A stretch of 64,000 nt of DNA from CALVZT01 sp964368755 (GCA_964368755.1 CAYJCR010000004.1:41844-105843), one strand, 5' to 3'; numbered from the stretch's first letter, positions 1 through 9,164 are shown. The notes: generated by a model from the letters alone, not told the origin. A program made the numbers and translations.

Positions 1-909
1 AGCTTGGAATATTTGTATAGCCTGTTTCATAGCTGATTTGTAATCCCCGAACTTTGTTCTATCAGGATCTAAAGGAAGCTGGCCTCTGATTGAAAGTAAT
101 TGGTTGGTGCAAGTAACATAATTCTTCATTACATCTGGTATCTCGGCTTTAACTCCATCTATTGTGTACAAAGCCTCTTTGTTCTGTTTGTATTCGTTCA
201 AAGCCTCAATATAAGTATCGTTGTTTGCTTCGATGTCTTCGTTAACAATAGCGATTGCAGATATTGTCTCGTCAAGTAGGTAGGTATCTTTGTCATCAAG
301 TTCGCTTGCAAGGCCGGTGACTTTGCCGAATGTTGATTGTCCATTCTTGTATGATAGCAAAGTGTCTTGGATAGCACCCAAAGCTTCGATTGCAGAGATG
401 TCAGATGTTCTCATCAATTCTGCTTGCTTGTCAAATAATCTGATTACTTCTATCTTAAATGGAGAAAATTCAAATCTCGTGTTAAATAGTGGTGTTACAA
501 ATCTATCTCTAACAATGTGCACTGTACTAGGAGTTTTTGTTACATCACACATAGCGTGATTGGATGAACTTAATTGTAGATATAGACTTTTTGTCTCCTT
601 CTCAGCGATATTCAAAAGTCTTGTAAGAGTCTTATCTGTTGATGACAAACTAATCGGAGTAATTGTCTTCTTGTAATAGTCTTTGATTATATTCTTTGAT
701 TGTTCAATCTGATATTTGATTGTTGATAATGTCAAGTACTTCGATGATGTTGTCTGTTGTATTGCATTCTTTCGATAATTAATAATCTGAGTTATCAAAT
801 CTTTTTTCTTAGTTGTGATCTGTGTAGGTACGAGGCCGTCGTATGGGTCGGAGGAGGTGCCGCTATCCTCACTACTGCTATTTGTCCACCAATAATTATT
901 CGAGCTCAT
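1..909 (-). CDS. Hypothetical helical protein, 3' end cut by window edge
   Basis: An open minus-strand frame runs from ATG at 909-907 to the window edge without a stop, giving at least 303 residues. GGAGG lies about 8 nt upstream of the ATG and a good promoter lies further upstream. The protein starts MSSNNYWWTNSSSEDSG, a Ser/Asn-rich acidic head. The rest is charged and looks mainly helical, with many Lys, Glu, Gln and Ile residues and stretches that could form coiled coils. I see no signal peptide, no membrane segment and no catalytic motif. It is transcribed divergently from ruvC. I do not recognise the family; it could be a structural or phage-like protein, but nothing supports a function. 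Confidence 0.75.
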   Translation of the reverse strand, partial: MSSNNYWWTNSSSEDSGTSSDPYDGLVPTQITTKKKDLITQIINYRKNAIQQTTSSKYLTLSTIKYQIEQSKNIIKDYYKKTITPISLSSTDKTLTRLLNIAEKETKSLYLQLSSSNHAMCDVTKTPSTVHIVRDRFVTPLFNTRFEFSPFKIEVIRLFDKQAELMRTSDISAIEALGAIQDTLLSYKNGQSTFGKVTGLASELDDKDTYLLDETISAIAIVNEDIEANNDTYIEALNEYKQNKEALYTIDGVKAEIPDVMKNYVTCTNQLLSIRGQLPLDPDRTKFGDYKSAMKQAIQIFQA

Positions 910-939
910 CTACAAACCTCCAACACTATAATTTGAGTT

Positions 940-968
940 ATTATACAATATAAAGTCGTTTATTGCAA
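940..968 (-). promoter_or_regulatory. SigA-type promoter of the hypothetical gene
   Basis: On the minus strand TTGCAA (968-963) and TATAAT (945-940) are separated by exactly 17 bp. The site lies about 30 bp upstream of the ATG at 909 and is followed by GGAGG. It is back to back with the ruvC promoter. Confidence 0.75.
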
Positions 969-1003
969 CCCCAATTTTTATTTTTTGTATCAGAGATATT
1001 GAT

Positions 1004-1032
1004 TTGACTAACTTTCTAATAGTGTGTACAAT
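1004..1032 (+). promoter_or_regulatory. SigA-type promoter of the ruvCAB-queA-tgt group
   Basis: TTGACT (1004-1009), 17 bp, TACAAT (1027-1032), about 28 bp before the ruvC ATG. No LexA-type box (GAAC-N4-GTTC) is visible between here and the start codon, so SOS control of ruvCAB is not evident. Confidence 0.8.
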
Positions 1033-1060
1033 ATTCTTATACTAATGTGAAGGAGTATCG

Positions 1061-1552
1061 ATGATAATATTAGGTATCGACCCAGGTCTTGCAACAATAG
1101 GCTATGGTGTCATTGAGAAAAATAATTGTGGTATCAAAGTCATTGATTACGGCACAATTGACACGCCCAAGACTGAACGGATTGCAACTAGACTTGCAAT
1201 GATATATGACGGTATGGTGGCTTTGATTGACAAATTTAAGCCAGATTGTGTTGCTATCGAAGAGTTGTTCTTCTTTCGCAACCAGACTACTATTATTCCA
1301 GTTGGACAAGCAAGGGGCGTTATTGTGCTTGCTTGCATTCAACGTATGGGTAATTTGTTTGAATATACTCCGTTGCAGATAAAACAAGCACTCACAGGTA
1401 ATGGAAGGGCTGAGAAGAAGCAAGTGCAATATATGGTGCAGACGATTTTGGGTCTTGCAAAGATGCCCAAGCCTGATGATGCAGCCGATGCTCTTGCTGT
1501 AGCAATAACTCATAGTCAGACGAATAACAAGATAAGTAACAATCAGATATAG
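1061..1552 (+). CDS. ruvC: Crossover junction endodeoxyribonuclease RuvC
   Basis: RuvC cuts Holliday junctions symmetrically during recombination, working with the RuvAB branch-migration motor. At 163 residues the length is normal for the family. The RNase H-like fold is marked by GIDPG near residue 6 (first catalytic Asp), IEELFF near residue 68 (catalytic Glu) and DDAADALAVA near residue 140 (last acidic cluster). AAGGAG lies 6 nt before the ATG. It is the first gene of a tight plus-strand run, with ruvA starting 9 nt downstream. The order ruvC-ruvA-ruvB-queA-tgt is common in Firmicutes and supports the call. Confidence 0.97.
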   Translation: MIILGIDPGLATIGYGVIEKNNCGIKVIDYGTIDTPKTERIATRLAMIYDGMVALIDKFKPDCVAIEELFFFRNQTTIIPVGQARGVIVLACIQRMGNLFEYTPLQIKQALTGNGRAEKKQVQYMVQTILGLAKMPKPDDAADALAVAITHSQTNNKISNNQI

Positions 1553-1561
1553 GAGAGAATT

Positions 1562-2149
1562 ATGTTCGCATACATGATAGGAACAATAGAATACAAGAAA
1601 GACAATCTTTTGATACTTGAGAACAATGGCATTGGCTATGAGCTTACTGTATCCAACAATACTCTTGCTAGTCTTCCAGCTGAGCATGAAGAGATAAAGG
1701 TCTACACTTATATGCAAGTGAGGGAAGATGGCATATCTATTTATGGCTTTGAATCTTTGGAAGAAAAGGATTTGTTCCTCAAACTTATATCTGTTACGGG
1801 TGTTGGCCCAAAGGCAGCAATATCAATTCTATCAGGAGTTGCATTAACAGACCTTAGTGTGGCAATAGCCAAAGAAGATATCAAGACTTTGTCCAATATC
1901 AAAGGTATTGGTCGTAAGACAGCAGAGCGTATAATACTTGAATTGAAAGATAAGATTGATATACTTGGAACAATAGGTGTGACTCAAGAGGCGATCGTTG
2001 ATACTCCTGCTATCGAAGACGCAATCAATGTATTGAGTAGTCTAGGTATCAACAAGAATGAGGCTCTCAAGCTAGCACGAAACAATGCCAAACCTAACAG
2101 CACTGCTGAGCAGATCATTGCCTTGGCTTTAAGGGGGCTCAATAACTAA
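1562..2149 (+). CDS. ruvA: Holliday junction DNA helicase subunit RuvA
   Basis: RuvA binds four-way junctions as a tetramer and loads the RuvB motor. The 195-residue protein has the N-terminal OB-fold (MFAYMIGTIEYK), two helix-hairpin-helix motifs (VTGVGPKAAISIL and IKGIGRKTAERIILEL, roughly residues 78-125) and the small C-terminal domain (IEDAINVLSSLGI) that contacts RuvB. GGAG precedes the start. Its TAA stop shares one base with the ruvB ATG, so the two are probably translationally coupled. Confidence 0.97.
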   Translation: MFAYMIGTIEYKKDNLLILENNGIGYELTVSNNTLASLPAEHEEIKVYTYMQVREDGISIYGFESLEEKDLFLKLISVTGVGPKAAISILSGVALTDLSVAIAKEDIKTLSNIKGIGRKTAERIILELKDKIDILGTIGVTQEAIVDTPAIEDAINVLSSLGINKNEALKLARNNAKPNSTAEQIIALALRGLNN

Positions 2150-3210
2150 TGGAAGATATGGATAACAGATTGTTTACAAGCACAAAGAATTTAACAGATG
2201 CTGAAGTAGAGAATACATTAAGACCAACAACACTTGATGATTATGTTGGCCAGAAGAAGATTGTGTCCAACTTGAGAGTATATATTCAGGCTGCGAAGAA
2301 TAGAAAGGAAGCACTTGATCACGTACTACTATATGGACCACCAGGATTAGGCAAGACAACCCTTGCTCACATCATAGCTAATGAACTTGGTAGTCAGATC
2401 AAGATAGTGTCAGGACCAACTATTGAGCACGCAGCAGACCTAGCAGCAATACTAACCAATCTTAACAAAAATGATGTATTGTTCGTAGATGAGATACATA
2501 GACTCAACCGTACTGTAGAAGAGATACTTTATCCTGCTATGGAAGACTATGCTCTTGACTTTATAGTGGGCAAGGGCCCATCTGCTCGTAATATGAGACT
2601 TAAGATACAACCATTTACTTTGGTAGGTGCTACTACAAGGGCTGGTAATCTTACTTCACCATTGAGAGATAGATTCGGTATAATATCTAGACTTGAATTG
2701 TATGATACAAGTGAGTTGGCTGTTATAATAACTAGAAGTGCAAGTATCCTCAATATAGAGATAGATGCACAAGCTGTTAACGAACTAGCTAAGCGTAGTC
2801 GTGGCACTCCACGTATAGCCAATAGATTGCTCAAACGTGTAAGAGATTTTGCTGAAGTCAAAGGCGATGGCAATATCAGTCTTAGTCTTGCCAAAGAAGC
2901 TCTTAATCTTATGGATATAGACGAATTGGGACTTGACTTTATTGATAGACGTATTATACTTGCTATCATCAATAAGTTTGGTGGTGGACCAGTTGGACTT
3001 GATACTTTGGCGGCGGCTACGGGAGAAGAAGGCGTTACTATCGAAGACGTATACGAACCATATCTTCTTCAACTAGGATTTATAGCTCGTACTCCAAGGG
3101 GCAGAATAGCTCTTCCTGCCTGTTATAAGCATCTTGGGATTGCTCTTGATGAGAACAAATTACAATTGATTAACAATATGACAAAAGGCACAAATAATGG
3201 AATTAACTAA
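2149..3210 (+). CDS. ruvB: Holliday junction branch migration ATPase RuvB
   Basis: RuvB is the hexameric AAA+ motor that drives branch migration on RuvA-bound junctions. The 353-residue protein shows Walker A GPPGLGKT (residues 63-70), Walker B LFVDEIHR (111-118), the sensor GATTRAG and the C-terminal winged helix with RTPRGR. The ATG at 2149 overlaps the ruvA stop by one base. A second in-frame ATG three codons later (2158) is an alternative start. The 3' end overlaps queA by 14 nt. Confidence 0.97.
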   Translation: MEDMDNRLFTSTKNLTDAEVENTLRPTTLDDYVGQKKIVSNLRVYIQAAKNRKEALDHVLLYGPPGLGKTTLAHIIANELGSQIKIVSGPTIEHAADLAAILTNLNKNDVLFVDEIHRLNRTVEEILYPAMEDYALDFIVGKGPSARNMRLKIQPFTLVGATTRAGNLTSPLRDRFGIISRLELYDTSELAVIITRSASILNIEIDAQAVNELAKRSRGTPRIANRLLKRVRDFAEVKGDGNISLSLAKEALNLMDIDELGLDFIDRRIILAIINKFGGGPVGLDTLAAATGEEGVTIEDVYEPYLLQLGFIARTPRGRIALPACYKHLGIALDENKLQLINNMTKGTNNGIN

Positions 3211-4225
3211 AAGATCATCATATAACTACAATTTACTTGAAGAGCTTATTGCCCAGACTCCACTTTTTCATCGTGATGAAGCTAGGCTCCTTGTATGTAA
3301 CAAAGCAACAGGCGAGGTTGAGCATAAGCATTTTTTTGATATTATCGATTATCTCAATGCGGGAGATGTGCTTGTTATCAATGATACGAAGGTTATACCT
3401 TGTAGGCTCATTGGACACAAAGAAGGCTCATTTGGTGCAGTCGAAGTGTTCTTGCTTAAGCGTATTGATCTATATACATGGGAGGCCCTTGTCAAGCCTG
3501 GCAAAAGACTCAAAGTAGGAGCAAAGATTATATTCGACCCAAGGTTGTCTTGTGAGGTAGTGGACAACACAGACTTTGGTGGAAGAATTGTTAAGTTCGC
3601 TTTTGACGGTGTATTTGAAGAAATATTGGACCAGTTGGGTCAGATGCCACTTCCACCTTATATCAAAGCTAAGCTTGAAGATAAGAATATGTACCAGACA
3701 GTTTATTGCAAGCATTTGGGTTCTAGTGCAGCTCCAACAGCTGGGCTACACTTTACAGATGAGTTGCTACGTAGAATAGAAGCCAAAGGTATCAAGATTG
3801 TAAGAGTATTGTTACATGTTGGACTTGGTACTTTTAGACCAGTCAAAGAAGACGATATCACTAAGCATCCTATGCATAGTGAGTATTATGAGGTATCTGA
3901 ACAAGCAGCAGATACTATCAATGAAGCCAAAGCCTCTGGGCACCGAGTGATAGCAGTTGGTACAACAAGTGTTAGGACGTTAGAAAGTGCAAATGATGGG
4001 ACAAAAGTAGTAGCAAAGAAAGGCGATACAAACATATTTATTTATCCACCATATAAGATGAAAATTGTCGATGCTATTATTACCAACTTCCATTTGCCAG
4101 AGAGTACTCTTATAATGCTTGTGTCTGCTTACCTTGGATATGAGAACACAATGAATATGTATAAGCTTGCCGTAGAAGAGAAGTATCGATTCTTTTCTTT
4201 TGGCGATGCTTGTTATTTGTATTGA
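3197..4225 (+). CDS. queA: S-adenosylmethionine:tRNA ribosyltransferase-isomerase QueA
   Basis: QueA transfers and rearranges the ribosyl group of SAM onto preQ1-modified tRNA to give epoxyqueuosine. At 342 residues it is typical in length. Family hallmarks are the N-terminal YNLLEELIAQTPLFHRDEARLLV segment (written here as YNLLEELIAQ followed by TPLFHRDEARLLV), LVINDTKVIPCRL, SSAAPTAGLHFT and THVGLGTFRPV-like HVGLGTFRPV. The start lies inside the last codons of ruvB, with AAAGG upstream. It is followed after 38 nt by tgt, the enzyme acting just before it in the pathway. Confidence 0.96.
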   Translation: MELTKRSSYNYNLLEELIAQTPLFHRDEARLLVCNKATGEVEHKHFFDIIDYLNAGDVLVINDTKVIPCRLIGHKEGSFGAVEVFLLKRIDLYTWEALVKPGKRLKVGAKIIFDPRLSCEVVDNTDFGGRIVKFAFDGVFEEILDQLGQMPLPPYIKAKLEDKNMYQTVYCKHLGSSAAPTAGLHFTDELLRRIEAKGIKIVRVLLHVGLGTFRPVKEDDITKHPMHSEYYEVSEQAADTINEAKASGHRVIAVGTTSVRTLESANDGTKVVAKKGDTNIFIYPPYKMKIVDAIITNFHLPESTLIMLVSAYLGYENTMNMYKLAVEEKYRFFSFGDACYLY

Positions 4226-4263
4226 TGCATAGTCTTAAGAATTATATAATATAAAGGAAAGTT

Positions 4264-5385
4264 ATGGAAAAGAAATTTAGTTTTTCGACCGAATATGTGT
4301 GTAAACAATCTGGGGCAAGAATAGGTAAGTTTACGACTCCACATGGTGTCATCGAGACACCGGTTTTTATGCCAGTTGGTACTCAAGCCACTGTTAAAAG
4401 TTTGACTCCCGATGACCTCAATAGTATAGGTAGTCAGATAATACTATCTAATACGTATCACTTGCATTTGAGACCAGGAGAGGATATTGTCCAAAAAGCT
4501 GGTGGGTTACACAAGTTTATGTATTGGAACAAGCCGATACTTACTGATAGTGGTGGATTTCAGGTATTTTCTCTTGCAGATTTGCGCAAAATATCTGATG
4601 ATGGGGTAGAGTTCAAATCTCATCTCAATGGAGCCAAACTTTATATGACTCCCGAGAAGTGTATGGCCATACAGAATGCTCTTGGTAGTGATATAATTAT
4701 GGCATTCGATGAATGTAGCCCATTTGGTGCCACTTACCAAGAATCCAAAGTTGCTATGGAGAGAACTGCAAAATGGCTTGATAGGTGTTACCAAGTGCAA
4801 AAGAATGACTATCAGATGCTGTTCCCTATCATTCAAGGTAATGTATTCAAAGATTTGAGACAGTTGAGTCTTGAAAAATCACTTCCTTACATACGTTGTG
4901 GAGTTGCAATTGGTGGATTGTCAGTAGGCGAACCAAAAGAAGTAATGTATGATGTGCTTGAGGATTTGAAGGACAAACTTCCCAAAGACTCTCCACACTA
5001 TCTTATGGGTGTAGGTAGTCCTGATTGCCTTATTGAAGGAGTACTTAGAGGAGTGGATATGTTTGACTGCGTATTACCAACTCGTATCGCTCGTAATGGG
5101 ACTGCTTTTACTAGTCATGGTAAGGTTGTTGTCCGTAATGCTATGTACAAAGAAGACTTTACACCACTAGATGATGAATGTGATTGCTATACTTGCAAAC
5201 ATTTCACAAAAGCATATTTAAGGCACCTTATTAATACTAATGAGATACTTGGCGCAAGACTCCTTAGCCTACACAACTTAAGATTCTTGATAAGGCTTAT
5301 GGATAAGATTAAGCAAGCAATTAGAGAAGATAGATTGCTCGACTTTAGAGAAGAGTTTTACAAAAATTATCAAGACAAAGATTAG
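4264..5385 (+). CDS. tgt: Queuine/preQ1 tRNA-guanine transglycosylase Tgt
   Basis: Tgt swaps guanine-34 for preQ1 in tRNAs with GUN anticodons. The 373-residue TIM-barrel enzyme has the substrate loop TDSGGFQVFSL (catalytic Asp near residue 93), FDECSPFGA with the second Asp region, GGLSVGEPK, MGVGSPDCL, and DCVLPTRIARNGTAF with the nucleophilic Asp. The Zn site is CDCYTCKHFTKAYLRHL. AAGGAAAG precedes the ATG. It follows queA and precedes yajC, the widespread queA-tgt-yajC-secDF order. Confidence 0.97.
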   Translation: MEKKFSFSTEYVCKQSGARIGKFTTPHGVIETPVFMPVGTQATVKSLTPDDLNSIGSQIILSNTYHLHLRPGEDIVQKAGGLHKFMYWNKPILTDSGGFQVFSLADLRKISDDGVEFKSHLNGAKLYMTPEKCMAIQNALGSDIIMAFDECSPFGATYQESKVAMERTAKWLDRCYQVQKNDYQMLFPIIQGNVFKDLRQLSLEKSLPYIRCGVAIGGLSVGEPKEVMYDVLEDLKDKLPKDSPHYLMGVGSPDCLIEGVLRGVDMFDCVLPTRIARNGTAFTSHGKVVVRNAMYKEDFTPLDDECDCYTCKHFTKAYLRHLINTNEILGARLLSLHNLRFLIRLMDKIKQAIREDRLLDFREEFYKNYQDKD

Positions 5386-5422
5386 AACATTTGCATAAAA
5401 ATATTTTTTTGGGTAAAATCTT

Positions 5423-5451
5423 TTGCTATATCCAAAAAATAATGTTATAGT
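5423..5451 (+). promoter_or_regulatory. SigA-type promoter of yajC
   Basis: TTGCTA (5423-5428), 17 bp, TATAGT (5446-5451), 23 bp before the yajC ATG. This gives yajC its own start after tgt. Confidence 0.6.
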
Positions 5452-5474
5452 GTGCATATTGAAGGAGATTTATT

Positions 5475-6002
5475 ATGAAAAAAGACCAATTAATAGCTGC
5501 ATTTAACTTTGCTACATCTTGGCCATGGCTTCTACTTATAGTTGCACTTATCGCGTACATGGTTGTTATGATTGTTATGCGTAAGAAGTCAGATAATAAG
5601 GTAGTTGATTTGCAGAACTCACTTAAAGTTGGAGACAAAGTTGTTACTAGCTCCGGTATTTATGGTGAGATCATAAGTATGCAAGAGACCACTGTTGGTA
5701 AGATTGCTGTTATTAAGACTGGTGAGGGCAAGGATGCAAGTTTTATTACTGTCCATAGCTCTGTTATATATGGTATTGATGATAAGCAAGAAGTTGTTCT
5801 TGACAAAGATGGCAATCCTATTATGCCAGAAGTAGATAAGGTATTGGAGCCTCAAGTGGATAAAGCTCAAGCAGATAAGCCAAAAGCTGATGAAATACTT
5901 GACCAGATCTACGAAGATGCAAAGAAAGAAGCTGCAGCTCCTGCTGAAAAAAAGAAGAGAACTACAACTCCAAAGAAGAAAACTACAACAAGCAATAAGT
6001 AA
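5475..6002 (+). CDS. yajC: Preprotein translocase subunit YajC with extended C-terminus
   Basis: YajC is the small membrane partner of SecDF at the Sec translocon. One membrane segment (about residues 13-35, SWPWLLLIVALIAYMVVMIV) is followed by the conserved cytoplasmic NSLKVGDKVVTSSGIYGEI core. The protein is 175 residues, while the family is usually about 85-115. The extra tail, from about residue 95, has an acidic/Asp-Lys part (KVLEPQVDKAQADKPKADE) and ends in a Lys/Thr-rich stretch (KKKRTTTPKKKTTTSNK). The strong AAGGAG sequence and its own promoter fix the start. A terminator follows, so it is separated from secDF. Confidence 0.92.
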   Translation: MKKDQLIAAFNFATSWPWLLLIVALIAYMVVMIVMRKKSDNKVVDLQNSLKVGDKVVTSSGIYGEIISMQETTVGKIAVIKTGEGKDASFITVHSSVIYGIDDKQEVVLDKDGNPIMPEVDKVLEPQVDKAQADKPKADEILDQIYEDAKKEAAAPAEKKKRTTTPKKKTTTSNK

Positions 6003-6024
6003 CTTATTTTATTATTGATTTTTG

Positions 6025-6055
6025 TCTTGCAACAACTGTTGCAAGATTTTTTTTT
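6025..6055 (+). terminator. Rho-independent terminator after yajC
   Basis: A perfect 9-bp stem TCTTGCAAC/GTTGCAAGA with an AACT loop is followed by nine T. Confidence 0.92.
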
Positions 6056-6135
6056 GCCGAAAAATGTTATTAATGATACCTAATTCATATTTGAGAAGTT
6101 TGATGCATATTGTTCTATAAAGGAAGGGGAAAAGT

Positions 6136-6525
6136 ATGGATACAACTATTTCAACAAAACCAAAATCGGCTATACTATATATCATCAAGGGAGCAATAAT
6201 TTCGCTTATATTCTCGATAATACTTGTGCTAGGATTTGCAGTAGTATTGAGGTTTGTTGATATGTCCGATAGTATCATCAAGATTATCAATCAAGTTATC
6301 AAAGCGTTGAGTATATTCTTAGGCTGTTTGTTAGGCCTCAAAAAAAGCAAAGAACATGGATTATATAAGGGTATAGTTCTTGGCTTGATATATACTGTAG
6401 TTGCTTTCTTAATGTTCTCATTGCTTGATGGTTCTTTTGCATTCAGCGGGAGTGTTATGATAGACTTGTGTTATGGAGGAATAGTCGGAGGATTGTGTGG
6501 AATTATCAATTCTTCAATTAGGTAA
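6136..6525 (+). CDS. TIGR04086/YrzE-like small membrane protein
   Basis: This is a 129-residue protein with four predicted membrane segments, about residues 15-37, 50-66, 75-97 and 105-125, separated by short loops (KKSKEHGLYKG). Its size, glycine pattern and position beside yajC match the TIGR04086 membrane proteins found next to yajC/secDF in many Clostridia; the function of that family is unknown. AAGGAAGGGG lies 6 nt upstream of the ATG. It stands alone between two terminators, so it is probably monocistronic. A link to protein export is only suggested by position. Confidence 0.75.
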   Translation: MDTTISTKPKSAILYIIKGAIISLIFSIILVLGFAVVLRFVDMSDSIIKIINQVIKALSIFLGCLLGLKKSKEHGLYKGIVLGLIYTVVAFLMFSLLDGSFAFSGSVMIDLCYGGIVGGLCGIINSSIR

Positions 6526-6543
6526 AAATATTTAGATTTTTGG

Positions 6544-6565
6544 ACTAGCTTTGCTAGTTTTTTTT
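6544..6565 (+). terminator. Short terminator after the membrane protein gene
   Basis: A 6-bp stem ACTAGC/GCTAGT with a TTT loop is followed by eight T. Confidence 0.75.
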
Positions 6566-6646
6566 ATTGCAAAATTGGCTTATTCCGATTAAAAACTTTT
6601 ATATTGGAGAGTATATTATTATTTTTTGTAAGTTAGAAAAAAGTAA

Positions 6647-6675
6647 TTGACTATTTTATATTATTAATATATAAT
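6647..6675 (+). promoter_or_regulatory. SigA-type promoter of secD-secF
   Basis: TTGACT (6647-6652), 17 bp, TATAAT (6670-6675). It leaves a leader of about 80 nt before the secD ATG at 6761. Confidence 0.85.
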
Positions 6676-6760
6676 CAAACAATGTAATGAAATATTGTCG
6701 GCTTGTTCCAATTTTTTTGGGAATATGTCGCTTATAGTACAGGTTTTAAGGAGTGATTTA

Positions 6761-8068
6761 ATGAGCAAACGTAGGTCAAGGATAAGATTCACATTCTTAG
6801 GGATAATTGCTGTTATTGGTATCCTACTTACTTGTTTTAGTTTCCGCATACCTTTCACTACCACAACATTCAAGGGTTTTGCCAATGCAATATCTCTTGG
6901 ACTTGATATCAAGGGTGGTGTTGTTGCTGTATACGAAGCAAGTGTTGAACCAGAGTATTCAGATGAATTATCTACAAGAGTAGAAGCTACAATCACAAGA
7001 CTTGAGCAGTTCCTTACAGATAAAGGTTATACTGAAGCAACTGTATCTAAGCAAGGTGATAACAAGATAAGAATAGAGGTTCCAGATATTGATGATCCAC
7101 AAGAAGTATTCGATATCATCGGCGAGCCAGCATCTTTAACAATTCAGAGAGATAGTACACTTGAGGCTGACAAAGTAACAGGTGATGATGTAAGAGAAGC
7201 TTATGCTTATCAACAGAAAGATGAGACAAGTGGTGAGTATGTATGGGGTGTTATTGTTAAATTCAATAATGCTGGAGCATCAAAGTTCGCGACACTTACT
7301 AGTGAAGCTGCAAGTGACAGCTCTGATAAGAGCGTAGATATTTATATTGGTGGAGAGTTATATTCTTCTCCTACTTGTGAAGAATCTATTACTGGTGGAG
7401 TAACATTCATTAGTGGTACTATGGATTCTCAAGAAGATGCAGAAGAGTATGCAATGAAGATACTTAGTGGTACTTTCTCTACCAAATTGACTGTTGTATC
7501 TAACTCTGTAGTTAGTGCTACATTGGGCAAGAACGCATTGTTCTATGGACTTATTGCTGGAGCAATAGGACTATTGTTTATATTTGTATTTATGATCGCT
7601 GTCTATGGTGTTATGGGAGTCCTAGCTGACTTTGCACTTGTATTCTATTTGATTATATATGCATTCATATTACAGGCTGTACCTCTTGTACAGTTGACAT
7701 TGCCAGGTATTGCAGGTATTATCCTAAGCTTAGGTATGGCTGTCGATGCCAATGTCATTATATTCGAGAGAATCAAAGAAGAGTATAGAGCAGGCAAGAA
7801 GATACCTGCAAGTATCAATGCAGGATTTAAGAACGCATTGTCATCAATACTCGACAGTAACATTACAACTATCATTGCATCTGTTGTATTGTATTTGCTT
7901 GGAACAAGCACTATCAAAGGTTTTGCAATTACATTATTCTTTGGTATTGTGATATCGATGTTTACTTCACTTGTTGTTACAAGAGGATTAATCAAATCAT
8001 ATCTTCCACTTAATAGTACCAATCCTAAGCCTTATCGTTTGAGAAGAGAGGTGAAGAAGAATGGTTAA
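6761..8068 (+). CDS. secD: Protein translocase subunit SecD
   Basis: SecD, with SecF, uses the proton-motive force to pull exported proteins out of SecYEG. I place the start at 6761 (MSKRRSRIRF, 435 residues) because TAAGGAG lies 8 nt upstream; a longer frame from 6695 has no ribosome binding site. It has an N-terminal membrane anchor (about residues 11-31), LGLDIKGGVVAVYEA (the D1 motif of the RND-like fold), the large extracytoplasmic P1 region, then five C-terminal membrane segments with LSLGMAVDANVIIFERIKEE and NITTIIASVVLY. It overlaps secF by 8 nt. Confidence 0.95.
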   Translation: MSKRRSRIRFTFLGIIAVIGILLTCFSFRIPFTTTTFKGFANAISLGLDIKGGVVAVYEASVEPEYSDELSTRVEATITRLEQFLTDKGYTEATVSKQGDNKIRIEVPDIDDPQEVFDIIGEPASLTIQRDSTLEADKVTGDDVREAYAYQQKDETSGEYVWGVIVKFNNAGASKFATLTSEAASDSSDKSVDIYIGGELYSSPTCEESITGGVTFISGTMDSQEDAEEYAMKILSGTFSTKLTVVSNSVVSATLGKNALFYGLIAGAIGLLFIFVFMIAVYGVMGVLADFALVFYLIIYAFILQAVPLVQLTLPGIAGIILSLGMAVDANVIIFERIKEEYRAGKKIPASINAGFKNALSSILDSNITTIIASVVLYLLGTSTIKGFAITLFFGIVISMFTSLVVTRGLIKSYLPLNSTNPKPYRLRREVKKNG

Positions 8069-9158
8069 GAAGATGAAAAATAATAAGAACAAACCATCAT
8101 TTAATGAGAAGATAACTAACAGTAAGTTTGATTTTGTTAAGAATCTAAAATGGTTCTTTGCAGCATCATGTGCTTTGATTGTTGCTGGTATATTTGTAAT
8201 AATATTTGCTGGATTCAATCTTGGAATAGACTTCACTGGTGGTACAGTATTACAGATAGAACTTGGCGATACTATATCAACAACAGAGGGATATAATAAT
8301 TCATTAAATACAATTAAGAATATCTTGTCAGATAATAAGTTGAAGCTTTCTACTTCACAGAAAGGTGGAGAGGCAGAGTCTCAATATATATCTATCAAGT
8401 ATCAGGATATCAAAGGTCATAGCGAAGAAGAAATGGGCGAGGTTACACTTGCTGTTAGACAAGCTATCAATGAAGCCTTTGATGTAGAGAACTTCGTAGA
8501 AGTTGGTGATGACTTCGATATCACGGAAGGTACAGAACGTATTAGTGCTACGGCAAGAAATGAGTTATTGTTCAATGCTTTGGTTGCAATTATTGTATCA
8601 ATGACTTTGATACTTGTGTATATCGCATTTAGATTTGAGCCACTTAGTGGTATCGCATCAATTCTTGGATTGTTACATGACGTCCTTATCACCCTTGCAC
8701 TTGTTGCAATATTCAGAATACAGATCAATACTGCATTCGTAGCGGCTATTATTACCGTTATTGGATATTCGATTAACAATACTATAGTTGTATTTGACAG
8801 ATTGAGAGAGAACTCGAAGAAGCCATCTTTGACTGATAAGACAAACAAAGAACTTGTTAATATTTCACTCAAACAGACTTTGGTCCGTTCGATAAATACA
8901 GCAGTGACAACATTGTTTGCAATAGTTGCTTTGTGTGTGCTTGGTGTTCCTTCTATTAGAGAGTTCGTTATAGCAATAATCTTTGGTCTTGTTGCAGGAA
9001 CTTATTCTTCATTGTTCCTTGTTGGACCTTTCTGGGCTATTGTTAACAAACAGAGGAAGCTTACTAAGCCTAAGACACAATCAACCAATATTGAGGAAGA
9101 TCAAACTGAGAACTTAGTTGATAGCAATGCACCGATTGTCGAGATTGAAGATAAATAG
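8061..9158 (+). CDS. secF: Protein translocase subunit SecF
   Basis: This is the partner of SecD in the export motor. The 365-residue protein has a first membrane segment (about 30-50), the hallmark NLGIDFTGGTVLQIEL, an extracytoplasmic loop, then five membrane segments with YSINNTIVVFDRLREN and the conserved RSINTAVTTLFAIVAL. GAGGTG lies 8 nt before the ATG inside the secD end. The C-terminus has a short acidic tail (ENLVDSNAPIVEIEDK). SecD and SecF are separate genes here, whereas several Firmicutes have a fused SecDF. Confidence 0.95.
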   Translation: MVKKMKNNKNKPSFNEKITNSKFDFVKNLKWFFAASCALIVAGIFVIIFAGFNLGIDFTGGTVLQIELGDTISTTEGYNNSLNTIKNILSDNKLKLSTSQKGGEAESQYISIKYQDIKGHSEEEMGEVTLAVRQAINEAFDVENFVEVGDDFDITEGTERISATARNELLFNALVAIIVSMTLILVYIAFRFEPLSGIASILGLLHDVLITLALVAIFRIQINTAFVAAIITVIGYSINNTIVVFDRLRENSKKPSLTDKTNKELVNISLKQTLVRSINTAVTTLFAIVALCVLGVPSIREFVIAIIFGLVAGTYSSLFLVGPFWAIVNKQRKLTKPKTQSTNIEEDQTENLVDSNAPIVEIEDK

Positions 9159-9164
9159 TAGATG

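Noticed and set aside
1070..1717. 215-codon minus-strand open frame across ruvC and ruvA
   Set aside because: It lies fully over two certain genes, has no ribosome site and its product has no family features.
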